A stretch of DNA of 64,000 nucleotides from Kibdelosporangium persicum (GTDB taxonomy: Bacteria; Actinomycetota; Actinomycetes; Mycobacteriales; Pseudonocardiaceae), in the NCBI RefSeq assembly GCF_013280595.1, contig NZ_JAAATY010000043.1:1-64000 (forward strand). The letters run 5' to 3'. Within the stretch, counting starts at the first letter, position 1; each line of letters opens with the position of its first letter. The notes below the pieces were generated by a model, which saw only the letters and a list, made by a program, of their open reading frames with translations, had not been told where the DNA came from and searched no databases. Made by a program: the position numbers and the translations under genes. This document shows, piece after piece, positions 52,162 to 61,572 of the stretch.

Positions 52162-53249
52162 GGCGCACCGTGACCCGGCTGGCCGATGGCCGGGAGATCG
52201 TGTATTTCGACGACACGCCGGACGCGCCGGCCCGGACCGCGGCCGACACCCGGGATCTGCCGCCGTTCCACCCGAGCTCGGAGATCCGGCGCGATCCGCT
52301 GACCGACGAGTGGGTGGCGATGGCCACGCACCGGCAGACGCGGACGTACAGGCCGCCGGTCGAGACGTGCCCGCTGTGCCCGAGCGCGCCGGGACGGCCG
52401 ACCGAGATCCCCGAGTCGAGCTACGACGTGGTGGTCTTCGAGAACCGTTTCCCATCGTTCTCGCACACCAACGGGGACGGCCACGGTTTGTCCATTGTGG
52501 ATGGCATGGAGATGGTCCCGCGCGCGCCGGGCGACGGCCGCTGCGAGGTCGTGTGCTTCACCTCCGACCACAACAGCTCGTTCGGTGAACTGAGCGTGCC
52601 CCGGATTCGTACGGTCGTGGACGTGTGGGCCGACCGCACCGAGGCGATGTCCGCCCTGCCGTACGTGGCGCAGGTCTTCCCGTTCGAGAACCGGGGCGAG
52701 GAGATCGGCGTGACGCTGAGCCACCCGCACGGCCAGATCTACGGGTACCCGTTCATCACCCCGCGCACCGAGCGCATGCTCGAGGTCGCTTCGTCTTATC
52801 TGGACAAACACGGCCGTCCGGTGATGGGGGACGTGCTGGCCGCCGAACGTGCCGCGGGCACCCGCGTGGTCGAGGCGTCCGAGTACTGGACGGCGTTCGT
52901 GCCCGCCGCCGCGCGGTGGCCGGTCGAGGTGCACGTGGTGCCGCATCGGCAGGTCCCGGACCTGCCCGCGTTGACCTCCGCCGAGCGTGACGACTTCGCG
53001 GACCTGTACTCCCGTGTGCTCAAGCACCTGGACTCGCTGTACGACCGTCCGCTTCCTTATATAGCAGCCTGGCACCAGGCGCCGGTGCGCGAAGGCCGTG
53101 ACCTGGCGTGGCTGCACCTGGAGGTGTTCTCCGTCCTGCGGACCAAGGACAAGCTGAAGTACCTGGCCGGGTCGGAGTCCGGAATGGCCGTGTGGATCAA
53201 CGACGTGACCCCGGAGGCCGTGGCCGAGCGCCTGCGCAGTGCTGGGTGA
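52158..53249 (+). CDS. galT: Galactose-1-phosphate uridylyltransferase
   Basis: 363-residue Leloir-pathway enzyme that transfers UMP from UDP-glucose to galactose-1-phosphate. Active-site SHPHGQIYGYPF (about 187-198, His-Pro-His), zinc pair CPLC (71-74) and the late ELHVVPHR-like stretch VEVHVVPHRQVPD. GTG start with GGAGGGG seven bases upstream. Coupled to the DeoR gene. The usual neighbour galK is absent from the window; the next gene is the protease. Confidence 0.92.
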   Translation: MRRTVTRLADGREIVYFDDTPDAPARTAADTRDLPPFHPSSEIRRDPLTDEWVAMATHRQTRTYRPPVETCPLCPSAPGRPTEIPESSYDVVVFENRFPSFSHTNGDGHGLSIVDGMEMVPRAPGDGRCEVVCFTSDHNSSFGELSVPRIRTVVDVWADRTEAMSALPYVAQVFPFENRGEEIGVTLSHPHGQIYGYPFITPRTERMLEVASSYLDKHGRPVMGDVLAAERAAGTRVVEASEYWTAFVPAAARWPVEVHVVPHRQVPDLPALTSAERDDFADLYSRVLKHLDSLYDRPLPYIAAWHQAPVREGRDLAWLHLEVFSVLRTKDKLKYLAGSESGMAVWINDVTPEAVAERLRSAG

Positions 53250-53291
53250 GAACCGGGCCGGCCGAGATTCTGCGGGCAAGTCCTAGGTTCG

Positions 53292-53308
53292 TCTCAGGCG
53301 GTTCTCAG
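53292..53308 (+). promoter_or_regulatory. MprA-type box upstream of pepD
   Basis: TCTCAG at 53292-53297 and 53303-53308, direct repeats 11 bp apart exactly as upstream of mprA (39496-39512). About 24 bp before the ATG. Suggests control of the protease by the MprAB-like system. Confidence 0.7.
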
Positions 53309-53331
53309 GAGTTGACGGCAAGCTAAGCGTC

Positions 53332-54753
53332 ATGACCGAGAACACCCCCGGCCCGCAGGAGCCGCCGCGGCAGGACCCGCAGGACGCGTACTGGCGTCCG
53401 CAGGAGCCTGCCCGGCAGGACCAGGCTCAGCAGGCGGATGCCCAGGATGCGGAGCATTCACAGTGGCAGCCTCAGCAGGAGGCGACGCGGGAGATTCCGC
53501 AGGAGGAATCGCGCACGACCGCGCAGTCCGACCCGTGGGTGGCGCACCAGCAGCCCACGCAGGAACAGCAGCAGGTGCTGTTCGGTTCGGCGGTGTCCGG
53601 CCAGGGTCAGCCCGGTGTGTACGTGCCGCCGAGCTCGACGCAGACGTACCCGACGCCGCCACCGCTGGGTCAAGCATCGCCGCCACGACGCGCCAGCGGC
53701 CTCGTCGCCGGGGTCGCGGTGCTGGCGCTGCTCACCGGTGGCGGCGCGGGTGCTCTCGGTGGCTACCTGGTCGCCGAGAACAACGCCGCCACGGCGCCGT
53801 CCGCGCTGGACGTGCCGCCGCCGGCCGCGCAGGCGTCGACCAACGCGCCGGACGGCACGATCGAGGCCGTCGCGAACAAGCTCCTGCCGAGCGTGGTGCA
53901 GCTGCGTACCCGCAGCGGTGAGGGCTCCGGCTTCGTGATCAGGCAGGACGGCCTGGTCGTGACGAACAACCACGTGATCGAGGAGGCCGCGAACGGCGGC
54001 ACGCTGAAGGTCGTCTTCCAGGACGGGCAGATCGCGGACGCTTCGGTCGTCGGCCGTGACCCGTCCTCGGACCTCGCGGTCGTGCAGGCCAAGGGGGCCT
54101 CCGGCAAGACCCCGGTCGTGCTCGGCCGCTCCGACGATCTCAAGGTCGGCCAGGCTGTGGTGGCGATCGGCTCGCCGTTCGAGCTGTCCGGCACGGTGAC
54201 GTCCGGGATCGTCAGCTCGCTGCACCGCCCGACCAGGGCAGGCGGCGACGACGGCTCTGAAGCGACGGTGATGGACGCGATTCAGACCGACGCCGCGATC
54301 AACCCGGGCAACTCCGGCGGTCCGCTGGTGAACATGGCCGGGCAGGTCGTCGGCATCAACTCGGCGATCTACAGCCCGGGCAGCTCCTCCCGCCAGCAGG
54401 GCGGTTCGGTCGGCATCGGCTTCGCCATCCCGATCGATCAGGCCCGCCGCACGGCGGACGAGATCGTCAAGACCGGCAAGGCCACGCAGACCGTGCTTGG
54501 CGTGTCCGTGCAGACGGACCCGAACGGCGGCGCCCGCGTGAACGAAGTGACGCCAGGCGGCGCCGCGGCGGCGGCCGGCATCGCCGCGGGCGACGTGGTG
54601 ACCAAGCTGAACGACCGCCGCATCGACACCTCCGACGCGCTCGTCGCGGCGGTCCGGTCCTTGGCGCCGGGCGACAAGGTGACGCTGACCATCGGCAACG
54701 GCACCAAGACGGTGACCGCCACGTTGGGCGGCCAGCCGGTGCCGATCAACTAG
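53332..54753 (+). CDS. pepD: HtrA-type serine protease with PDZ domain, PepD-like
   Basis: 473 residues. A Gln/Pro-rich cytoplasmic N terminus (1-120), one membrane segment (about 122-147), then an extracytoplasmic trypsin-like domain: His in VTNNHVIEE (about 214), Asp in PSSDLAVVQ (about 246), Ser in NPGNSGGPL (about 327), and a PDZ domain (about 385-465). Architecture equals mycobacterial PepD/HtrA2, which degrades misfolded envelope proteins and belongs to the MprAB regulon. The TCTCAG box supports the same link here. Confidence 0.9.
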   Translation: MTENTPGPQEPPRQDPQDAYWRPQEPARQDQAQQADAQDAEHSQWQPQQEATREIPQEESRTTAQSDPWVAHQQPTQEQQQVLFGSAVSGQGQPGVYVPPSSTQTYPTPPPLGQASPPRRASGLVAGVAVLALLTGGGAGALGGYLVAENNAATAPSALDVPPPAAQASTNAPDGTIEAVANKLLPSVVQLRTRSGEGSGFVIRQDGLVVTNNHVIEEAANGGTLKVVFQDGQIADASVVGRDPSSDLAVVQAKGASGKTPVVLGRSDDLKVGQAVVAIGSPFELSGTVTSGIVSSLHRPTRAGGDDGSEATVMDAIQTDAAINPGNSGGPLVNMAGQVVGINSAIYSPGSSSRQQGGSVGIGFAIPIDQARRTADEIVKTGKATQTVLGVSVQTDPNGGARVNEVTPGGAAAAAGIAAGDVVTKLNDRRIDTSDALVAAVRSLAPGDKVTLTIGNGTKTVTATLGGQPVPIN

Positions 54754-54757
54754 AACG

Positions 54758-54780
54758 CTCGGTCGTTTCAGGCGACCGAG
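54758..54780 (+). terminator. pepD terminator
   Basis: CTCGGTCG (54758-54765) and CGACCGAG (54773-54780) form an 8-bp stem starting five bases after the TAG. Confidence 0.6.
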
Positions 54781-55070
54781 ACCAGCTCTCCTCGCAGGTC
54801 CCGGCTTGGGCAGGGCAAGCCCGGGCCTCGCGGGGAGGGACAACTCCGGCCCAGTCGGGTGGGCCGGAACGCCGATTCTCTCGGGGAGATCGGCCCCGGC
54901 TCGCTGCCCCCGAGCCGGCACATGCCGAGCCGCACACGACGGATTTCCCCTCGTCCGTCGTCGTGCGGCTCCGGCATGTCCACCACTCCTGCACCCCGTG
55001 TCCACCACTCCTGCACCCCGTGTCCACCACTCCTGCACCCCGAGATGTACTTTCCGGCACCCCGAGATGC
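54781..55070. other. Hairpin- and repeat-rich convergent intergenic region
   Basis: Between pepD and the convergent membrane-protein gene. It contains a perfect 9-bp stem (TCCGGCCCA/TGGGCCGGA, 54845-54868), a long imperfect stem (54921-54943 with 54954-54978, about 23 bp) and the 22-bp tandem repeats listed separately. No reading frame here looks coding. Confidence 0.6.
54977..55042. repeat. Three exact 22-bp tandem repeats
   Basis: Units 54977-54998, 54999-55020 and 55021-55042 are identical (TGTCCACCACTCCTGCAC followed by CCCG) and head to tail without spacers. A related GCACCCCGAGATG motif follows twice (about 55034-55072). Possibly a variable-number tandem repeat. Confidence 0.9.
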
Positions 55071-55463
55071 CTACTCAGGGCCCGCGCCGGTCGCTGCCCG
55101 GCGGCGCATCCGTCGGCCGAGGAACGCGGCCAGGACCACCAGCCACACGACACCGATGCTGATCGCCAGGTCAAGCCAGTAGTTCCGGTCGTGCAGACCC
55201 GGGTTGACCGGCACCTGTGGTTGCCAGACCAAGGGAACCGCGATCAGCACCAGCACCCCGGAGACCACGGCGCCGGTTTTGACCGGGCCCTTCAGCACCA
55301 AGCCCACCAGACCCACGACCGGAGCCAGCGCGAAGTCGTGCAGGATCGGCCCGGCCACGAACCACGCGCCGAACTCGACGATCTGCGGCACCTGAATCGC
55401 CAGCAGAGCTCCCCACACGATCATCACGAGCCCGGCCGCGCCGAGCAGAAGCCGTGTCCTCAC
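55071..55463 (-). CDS. Small membrane protein, last gene of the Moco oxidoreductase operon
   Basis: 130 residues with four membrane segments and no recognised domain; a basic tail (GRRMRRR) ends the protein. GTG at 55463 overlaps the oxidoreductase stop (GTGA). Its place behind a cytochrome b-like/Moco fusion suggests a membrane partner in that redox system. Confidence 0.7.
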   Translation of the reverse strand: MRTRLLLGAAGLVMIVWGALLAIQVPQIVEFGAWFVAGPILHDFALAPVVGLVGLVLKGPVKTGAVVSGVLVLIAVPLVWQPQVPVNPGLHDRNYWLDLAISIGVVWLVVLAAFLGRRMRRRAATGAGPE

Positions 55464-56524
55464 AGCACCTCCAGCCGGTTGACCCATTTGGTCTGCAGCA
55501 CGCCCGGCCGATTCGGGGCGATGATCCGGCACGGATACCCGTGATCCAGGTCCAGGACTTCACCGTTGCAGCGCAAAGCCAGCAATGTCAGCGGATCGCG
55601 AGTGTGCGCACCGGGCAACACGCTCGTCCGGTACAACCCGTTCTGTTCCATCGAATGCACCTTCACGGACACACCAGGGCCGGCACCGGCGGCCGCCAGC
55701 AGGTCCACCACCGGCACACCGGTCCAGCTCGCCGACTGACTCCACCCCTCGACACAGGCGATCGGCAGGTCGGCAGTGGTCTGCCGCATCGCGGTCAACT
55801 CGGCCAGCGTGAACCGCTTCCCCGCCACGTCCAGCGTCCACGACGGGTCCCGGACGACACCGGCCGCGACGGCCGTCCGGTTCACTGGAACGCCCTGTGG
55901 GGCCTTGTTCGACCGCCACGCCAGCACGGACACATCACGCAGGAAAGGCACTGTCACACCGGCAGTCGCGACGACCGCCGCGCCGGAAGCGAGCCACGTC
56001 GTCCTCAGGAAAGCCCGGCGTGACGCATCCGGCAGCGGATCGCGCTGGAGCGCGCGGCGGATGATCGGCAGTTTGACGCCGATGTGCACCAGAATCGATC
56101 CCACGGCGACCCAGGCGACCGCGTAATGGGCGTCCGGGAAGTAGAAGCTCCACAGGTAGTTCTGGCCGACGTTGAGGATGCCCGTCACCAGCTCGAAGAA
56201 CGCCGCCCCGGACAACACCAGGATCGAGCCGCGTTCCAGCGCGTGCGGCAACGACTTGATCAGCGGACGTTCGAACAGCTTCGGGTAGACCGACCACAGT
56301 TTGGCCAGCAGCAAGGGGATGGCCGCGACACCGGAGACGACGTGCAGGCCCTGCGTGACCCGGTAGAGGTTGACGGGCCGGGACGGCCAGAAGAACCACG
56401 ACGGCGGGTGCTGGATGGCGTGGCTGACCAGCCCGGTGACGAAGCAGACCAGGAAGGCGATCCCGAGCCAGAGCCCGATCCGTGACGTGGCTTTCTCGTG
56501 ATGAGCCGTACTGGTGAACTTCAT
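55460..56524 (-). CDS. Cytochrome b-like membrane domain fused to sulfite-oxidase-type Moco domain
   Basis: 354 residues. The first about 160 residues hold four membrane segments with histidines placed like a cytochrome b561-type haem domain (HAIQHPPSWFFWP, QGLHVVSG, SLPHALERG, LVHIGVKLPI). Then RRAFLRTTWLASGAAVV and a molybdopterin domain of the sulfite oxidase family with the Mo-ligand Cys in LPIACVEGWSQSASWTGV and NGLYRTSVLPGAH. Predicted to pass electrons from an extracytoplasmic Moco site through haem to the membrane. ATG overlaps the methyltransferase stop. Confidence 0.82.
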   Translation of the reverse strand: MKFTSTAHHEKATSRIGLWLGIAFLVCFVTGLVSHAIQHPPSWFFWPSRPVNLYRVTQGLHVVSGVAAIPLLLAKLWSVYPKLFERPLIKSLPHALERGSILVLSGAAFFELVTGILNVGQNYLWSFYFPDAHYAVAWVAVGSILVHIGVKLPIIRRALQRDPLPDASRRAFLRTTWLASGAAVVATAGVTVPFLRDVSVLAWRSNKAPQGVPVNRTAVAAGVVRDPSWTLDVAGKRFTLAELTAMRQTTADLPIACVEGWSQSASWTGVPVVDLLAAAGAGPGVSVKVHSMEQNGLYRTSVLPGAHTRDPLTLLALRCNGEVLDLDHGYPCRIIAPNRPGVLQTKWVNRLEVL

Positions 56525-57123
56525 CGCGGCACCAGCTCCGTGAACCACCGGTCGCCGCCTTCGGCTATCCAGCGCGGCCGGAAACCAGCGGCACCAGCCG
56601 TTTCGTCAACGGCGTCCGCGCCCAGCCATGCCCACGGCAACCACGTGCCCGAGCCGTTCACCCGGACCTGCTGGCGGCGAAGTCCCGTCCCCGGCGGGTC
56701 GATTTCGACGAAAACCTTGCCGTCGCGGGAAAGCAGCCGTCGAATCCGGTTGAGCAGCCGGACCGGATCGCCGCCGATACCGATGTTCCCGTCGGCCAGA
56801 AGTACGCTGTGCCACCGCCCTTCACCAGGCAACGGGTCAAACACGTTCCGCCGCAGCGCGATCGCGCCGCGCGCGAGCGTGAGCCGGACCGCCACAGGGG
56901 AGACGTCCACCCCGAGCACGGGAACTCCACGGCTGGTCAGTGCGCTTGCCAGCCTGCCTGGGCCGCAGCCGACGTCCAATGTCGGTCCCGCGCAGTGGGC
57001 GAGCAGCATCTCGTCGCTCGGTTGAGTGGCGAGCCACTGCTGTACCGGCAACGTGATCCGTTCGCCGGACGCCAGCTCGAGCCAGCATTCGGCGCTCTTC
57101 AGCGCGACGTCGAAGTCGGTCAC
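56521..57123 (-). CDS. Class I SAM-dependent methyltransferase
   Basis: About 200 residues. SAM-binding motif I is TLDVGCGPGRLASAL (about 48-62), followed by VLGVDVSPVAV and VLLADGNIGIGGDPVRLL. GTG at 57123 in a GTGA overlap with the DUF2064 gene. Substrate unknown; cotranscribed with GT2, DUF2064 and Moco enzyme genes. Confidence 0.85.
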   Translation of the reverse strand: MTDFDVALKSAECWLELASGERITLPVQQWLATQPSDEMLLAHCAGPTLDVGCGPGRLASALTSRGVPVLGVDVSPVAVRLTLARGAIALRRNVFDPLPGEGRWHSVLLADGNIGIGGDPVRLLNRIRRLLSRDGKVFVEIDPPGTGLRRQQVRVNGSGTWLPWAWLGADAVDETAGAAGFRPRWIAEGGDRWFTELVPR

Positions 57124-57752
57124 CGGGCACCCACCGTCATCGCGAACCGGCCGTTGGTCTGGCTCGCCACTCTGGTCGCGTCCGCCATTGTGTCCACATC
57201 GGACAGTACGGGCAGGTGGCCGATCCTGAGGTGGCTCAGCGCGGACCACGTCAGCTCTCCGGTGTCCGGCTGGGACATCGGCACGTCCCGCAACACGGCC
57301 GCCTGACGCGGGTCGCGCAGCCCGAGCGCCCACCAACCACCGTCCGAGGCTTGCCCCAGCACGGCGTCCAGCTCGTGCAGGCGTTCAAGGGCACTCATCA
57401 GCAGCGCGGGGGTGACTTGTGGCGTGTCCATCCCGATCTGCACGACCGGCCCGAGATCCGCGACGTCCGCGTGCGCGTTCGCGAGCCGTTCGCCGAACGT
57501 ATCTCCGCGTTGCGGAATGACTGTCGTCCGGCGCAACGTCCGGGTCAGCTCATAGCGTCTGGCTGCGTGGCGCAGATCGCCCGTGAACGCGACAACCGGT
57601 GTGACGTGGGGGACCGCCAGCACCGCGTCGAGCGTGTCCAGCAGCGACGCGGCCGCGATGTCCGCGGCCTCGGCGGGAGTCGCGGGCGGGCAGAGGCGTG
57701 TCTTGGCCAGGCCCGCGACCGGCGACTTGGCGACCACGAGCAGGCACGTCAT
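57120..57752 (-). CDS. DUF2064 (TIGR04282-like) nucleotidyl/glycosyltransferase-fold protein
   Basis: 210 residues. GT-A fold: LLVVAKSPVAGLAKTRLCPP at the N terminus, QRGDTFGERLANAHADV, and VVQIGMDTPQVTPALL with the D-x-P-Q motif of DUF2064; GQASDGGWWALGL follows. Members occur next to GT2 enzymes, including in arsenosugar pathways, but the reaction is not established. ATGA overlap with the GT2 gene. Confidence 0.82.
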   Translation of the reverse strand: MTCLLVVAKSPVAGLAKTRLCPPATPAEAADIAAASLLDTLDAVLAVPHVTPVVAFTGDLRHAARRYELTRTLRRTTVIPQRGDTFGERLANAHADVADLGPVVQIGMDTPQVTPALLMSALERLHELDAVLGQASDGGWWALGLRDPRQAAVLRDVPMSQPDTGELTWSALSHLRIGHLPVLSDVDTMADATRVASQTNGRFAMTVGAR

Positions 57753-58399
57753 CGCAACACTCCCGCCATGTCCCGGACCGCGCGCAGCGTGCCCTTGACC
57801 GAACCTGAGACCTTGGACTTGGTCCCGGCCGCTCGTGCGCGGTAGACCACGTCGTGCTCAACCACCCGCCAGCCGCTCTGATGGGCTCGTAGCAACAGTT
57901 CCAGCGGATAGCCAAAGGCGCGATCCTCGATGCCGAGCGCGAGCAGATCCGCCCTCCTGGCCACGCGCATCGCGGCGATATCCGTGACCTGTAGGCCTTT
58001 CCTGCGGAGCAGAGCCGCGAGGACGGCGTTGCCTGCTCGGGCGTGCCACGGCCAGACGGCACGGCTCACGGGGACCCGGCGTGCGACGGCCATGTCCGCG
58101 CCCGCGCGGACGCTTTCGACCAGCTTCGGCAGATCGCGCGGGTCGAGCGACGCGTCCGCGTCCATGAAACACACCAGGTCGGAAGTGGCGTGTTCAAGTC
58201 CTGTGTGGACGGCAGCGCCGTAGCCGCGGCGCGGTTCGCCGACCACCTTGGCGCCGAGGCTCGCGGCGATCTCCGGCGAGCCGTCCGAAGATCCGTTGTC
58301 CACCACAATCGCTTGGTACCCGGCGGGTAGCGCGCCGAGCACTGACGGCAGTGCCGCGGCCTCGTCGAGGCAGGGCAGCACCACATCGATCATGTCCAT
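57749..58399 (-). CDS. Family 2 glycosyltransferase
   Basis: 216 residues. GT2 core: DVVLPCLDEAAALP, VVDNGSSDGSPEIA, VCFMDADASLDPRDL (DxD), ARRVPVSRAVWPW and FGYPLELLLRAHQSGW. No membrane segment. First gene of the five-gene overlapping operon; may act on a polyprenyl phosphate like dolichol-phosphate mannosyltransferase relatives. Confidence 0.86.
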   Translation of the reverse strand: MDMIDVVLPCLDEAAALPSVLGALPAGYQAIVVDNGSSDGSPEIAASLGAKVVGEPRRGYGAAVHTGLEHATSDLVCFMDADASLDPRDLPKLVESVRAGADMAVARRVPVSRAVWPWHARAGNAVLAALLRRKGLQVTDIAAMRVARRADLLALGIEDRAFGYPLELLLRAHQSGWRVVEHDVVYRARAAGTKSKVSGSVKGTLRAVRDMAGVLR

Positions 58400-58485
58400 G
58401 ACAGGGAGTCAAGTCCATCATGGATACTCGTGGACCTGGTGCGGCTCTTACCGATTTGTGACGGCTGACTACTTCTTACGGAGTT

Positions 58486-59823
58486 GTGACGGCCCTGGTC
58501 GCGCAGTGGCCGGACGGTCCGGAGAGGACTACGGTTCGGCCCGTGTCCCGCGCTGTCAAGATACGCGGCGATGTGGTCGCGCTCGTCCTCCTGGCCGCCG
58601 CCATCGCCGTCGGCTTCGGTTTCGGCATCCGGTTGTCGGGCAGCAGGCACTTCCCCGGCGCGCCGGGCACGTTCGGTGAATGGCCGGTGCTCGGCGAATG
58701 GTCGCCGCATGTCGGAATCGGCACGCCACTGGCGATCCTCGTCGCGATCGCCGTCGTCACGTGGGGACCCGCGCTGGCCGTCCGCCTGCCTTGGCGTAGG
58801 GCCCTGCTGCTCGGTTATGTGACCAGCGTCGCCTGGATCCTTTCGCTCGCGTTGATCGACGGCTGGCAGCGCGGCGTCGCCGGGCAGCTCACCAGCCAGG
58901 ACGAGTACCTCAGCGCGGTCCCGGGGATCACCGGCATCGGCGGGTTCCTGCGGACGTTCTCCTCGCGAATCCTCGATTTCCAGCCGGATTCCCTGATCAC
59001 CCACGTCGCCGGGCATCCGCCGGGCGCCACGCTGGTCTTCGTGTGGCTGGACCGACTGGGCCTGTCCGGTGGCGGCTGGGCCGCGGTCGTGTGTGTGCTG
59101 GCCGGCGCCCTCACCACCGTGGCTGTGCCTGTTGCTGTTGCGGCGTTGGGCAAGCCTGAGCTGGCGCGCGCGACGCTGCCGTTCATCGTGTTGTTCCCCG
59201 GAGCGGTGTGGCTGGGTGTCTCCGCCGACGCTCTGTTCGCGGGCGTCACGGCGTCCGGGATCGCTCTGCTCGCGCTGCGGACGAGGCTGTCTGCCCTGGT
59301 CGGCGGGCTGCTGCTGGGCTTCGGCGCGTTTTTGTCGTACGGCCTTGTTTTAATCGGTGTGGTGGCGCTGGTGGTGTGCGCGGTGACCCGGAGCTGGCGG
59401 ACTCTGGGGCTCGGCGTGCTGGCCGCCTGTGCGGTCGTGGGGGCGTTCGCGTGGGCGGGGTTCTGGTGGTTCGACGGCTATCACCTGGTCGTCGAGCGGT
59501 ACTACCAGGGCATCGCGAACGATCGGCCGTACTGGTACTGGGTGTGGGCGAACTTGGCGTGCCTCGCGCTGGTGATCGGGCCCGCGGTGGTCGCCGGGCT
59601 GCCGCGCGCCTGGCGGTTCCCGTTGGTCGCGGCCGCGATCGTGGCCGTGCTGATGGCGGACGTGTCCGGCCTGTCCAAGTCCGAGGTCGAGCGGATCTGG
59701 CTGCCGTTCGCCGTCTGGCTGGTGCCCGCCGCCGGCTTCCTGACCGGCCGAAGACGATGGTGGCTGGTGGCGCAGGCGGTCACCGCGCTTATGGTGAACC
59801 ACTTGCTGCTGACGAACTGGTGA
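58486..59823 (+). CDS. Polytopic membrane protein, possible glycosyltransferase-C type
   Basis: About 426-445 residues with roughly ten to twelve membrane segments and few motifs; the loop LDFQPDSLITHVAGHPPGATLVFVWLDRLG after the third segment resembles extracytoplasmic loops of GT-C mannosyltransferases, without a firm match. Start uncertain: GTG at 58486 or 58543. Faces the GT2 operon and precedes a two-component system by 5 bp, so it probably belongs to the same process. Confidence 0.72.
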   Translation: MTALVAQWPDGPERTTVRPVSRAVKIRGDVVALVLLAAAIAVGFGFGIRLSGSRHFPGAPGTFGEWPVLGEWSPHVGIGTPLAILVAIAVVTWGPALAVRLPWRRALLLGYVTSVAWILSLALIDGWQRGVAGQLTSQDEYLSAVPGITGIGGFLRTFSSRILDFQPDSLITHVAGHPPGATLVFVWLDRLGLSGGGWAAVVCVLAGALTTVAVPVAVAALGKPELARATLPFIVLFPGAVWLGVSADALFAGVTASGIALLALRTRLSALVGGLLLGFGAFLSYGLVLIGVVALVVCAVTRSWRTLGLGVLAACAVVGAFAWAGFWWFDGYHLVVERYYQGIANDRPYWYWVWANLACLALVIGPAVVAGLPRAWRFPLVAAAIVAVLMADVSGLSKSEVERIWLPFAVWLVPAAGFLTGRRRWWLVAQAVTALMVNHLLLTNW

Positions 59824-59828
59824 GGACG

Positions 59829-60521
59829 ATGAGCGAACAGGGCCACGTGCTGGTGGTGGACGACGACGAGACGGTCCGTGACGTCGTCCGGCGGTACCTC
59901 GAGCTGGCCGGGTACGAAGTGACCGTCGCGGGCGACGGCGAGCGGGCGCTCGAACTGGTGGCCCAGTCGGAACCCGATCTCATCGTGCTCGACCTGATGC
60001 TGCCGGGCATCGACGGCCTGGAGGTGTGCCGGCGCATCCGGCAACGCAGCGCCGTGCCGATCGTCATGCTCACCGCACTGGGCGATGAGGAGAACCGGAT
60101 CGCCGGCCTGCAGCTCGGCGCCGACGACTACGTCAGCAAACCGTTCAGCCCCAGGGAGTTGGCGTTGCGGGTGGGGTCGGTGCTGCGGCGTGCCCGTGCC
60201 GTGCCCGCCACGCCGAACCACCAGGTGGTCAGCGACGGAGACCTGACCCTGGAGGTCGGCGCGCGCAAGGCCGTGCTGCGTGGTGCCGAGCTGTCCCTGA
60301 CCACCAGGGAGTTCGACCTGCTGATGTTCCTGATGAACAACGCGGGCACCGCGTTCTCGCGTGCCGAGCTGCTGGCCAAGGTGTGGGGCTGGGACTTCGG
60401 CGATCAGTCCACTGTGACCGTCCACGTGCGACGGTTGCGGGAGAAGATCGAGGCCGAACCGGCCAAACCGGTCCGGATCGCGACCGTGTGGGGAGTGGGT
60501 TATCGCTATGACCGCGCCTAG
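59829..60521 (+). CDS. OmpR-type response regulator
   Basis: 230 residues. [21 protein letters not shown], acceptor Asp in [16 protein letters not shown], Lys in [16 protein letters not shown], winged helix ending [11 protein letters not shown]. Overlaps the kinase gene by 14 bp. Confidence 0.92.
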   Translation: MSEQGHVLVVDDDETVRDVVRRYLELAGYEVTVAGDGERALELVAQSEPDLIVLDLMLPGIDGLEVCRRIRQRSAVPIVMLTALGDEENRIAGLQLGADDYVSKPFSPRELALRVGSVLRRARAVPATPNHQVVSDGDLTLEVGARKAVLRGAELSLTTREFDLLMFLMNNAGTAFSRAELLAKVWGWDFGDQSTVTVHVRRLREKIEAEPAKPVRIATVWGVGYRYDRA

Positions 60522-61572
60522 CGTGATCGACCCGTCGGAGCCGTTGGGCGCGATGGTCGAGCACGCGCTGCACATCCTGCCGTTCGCGCTCGCGTTCACC
60601 GTGCCGGTCACCGCCATCGGCGTTCTCCTGCTGTACATGCTGCGCAAGGGACGGCTCGCGACCAACCTGACAGTCCTCGTGCTGATCCCGGTCGCGGCCG
60701 TCGTGGTCGGTGTACTGGGCGTCAGCGGGTTCATGTTCAACACGACCCTCACCACGATGCTGCTGGTGTGCCTGTTGGTGGTGGTCGTGACGCTGCCCGC
60801 GGCGATCCTCCTCGGGCGCATGATCGCGGCACGCAGCGTGTGGGAACGGGAGGCACGTGACCGTGAACGCGCGGCCGAGGCGTCCCGGCGCGAACTCGTG
60901 GCCTGGATCAGTCACGACCTGCGCACGCCGCTCGCCGGAATCCAGGCGATGGCCGAGGCCTTAGCTGACGGCGTAGTGGCCGAGCCACGGGAGATCGCCG
61001 AGTACGCCAACCGGATCGGCGGCGAGACCCGCAGGCTGTCCGGCATGGTCGACGACCTGTTCGAGCTGTCCAGGATCACCGCGGGCGCACTGGAGCTGAC
61101 CCTGTCCAAGGTGGCTCTGCAGGATGTCGTCAGCGACGCTCTGGCCGGTCAGCAGTCCGTCGCGGATCGCAAGAAGGTGCGCCTGGTGGCCAACGCCCAG
61201 GCCTGGCCGGTCGTGCTCGGCAGCGACCCGGAGCTGGCCCGGGTCGTGCGCAACCTCGTGTCGAACGCGATCCGCCACACGCCGCCGGACGGCACGGTGG
61301 CCGTGCAGCTGGGTGTGGACGGCTCGAACGCGATCCTCGCCGTGGACGACTCCTGCGGCGGCATCCCGGAACAGGAGCTCAGCCGCGTTTTCGAGGTCGC
61401 CTTCCGCGGCAGCTCGGCCCGCACACCGGCGCCACGCGGTGACGAGCCGATCGGCGCCGGATTAGGCCTGGCGATAGCGAAAGGCCTGGTGGAGGCGCAC
61501 CGGGGCCGGATCACCGCGCACAACCTCGGCCCCGGTTGCCGCTTCGAGGTACGCCTGCCGTTGGCCGTCTAG
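60508..61572 (+). CDS. Sensor histidine kinase
   Basis: 354 residues. Two or three N-terminal membrane segments, acceptor His in [23 protein letters not shown] (about 136), HATPase motifs [23 protein letters not shown] and [18 protein letters not shown]. The D of the N-G box is normal. Its TAG stop lies in the CTAG where the MITE-like element inserted. Confidence 0.92.
   Translation: MTAPSVIDPSEPLGAMVEHALHILPFALAFTVPVTAIGVLLLYMLRKGRLATNLTVLVLIPVAAVVVGVLGVSGFMFNTTLTTMLLVCLLVVVVTLPAAILLGRMIAARSVWEREARDRERAAEASRRELVAWISHDLRTPLAGIQAMAEALADGVVAEPREIAEYANRIGGETRRLSGMVDDLFELSRITAGALELTLSKVALQDVVSDALAGQQSVADRKKVRLVANAQAWPVVLGSDPELARVVRNLVSNAIRHTPPDGTVAVQLGVDGSNAILAVDDSCGGIPEQELSRVFEVAFRGSSARTPAPRGDEPIGAGLGLAIAKGLVEAHRGRITAHNLGPGCRFEVRLPLAV

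Noticed and set aside
54977-55042. CRISPR array
   Set aside because: The 22-bp repeats are directly adjacent with no spacers and there are no cas genes.
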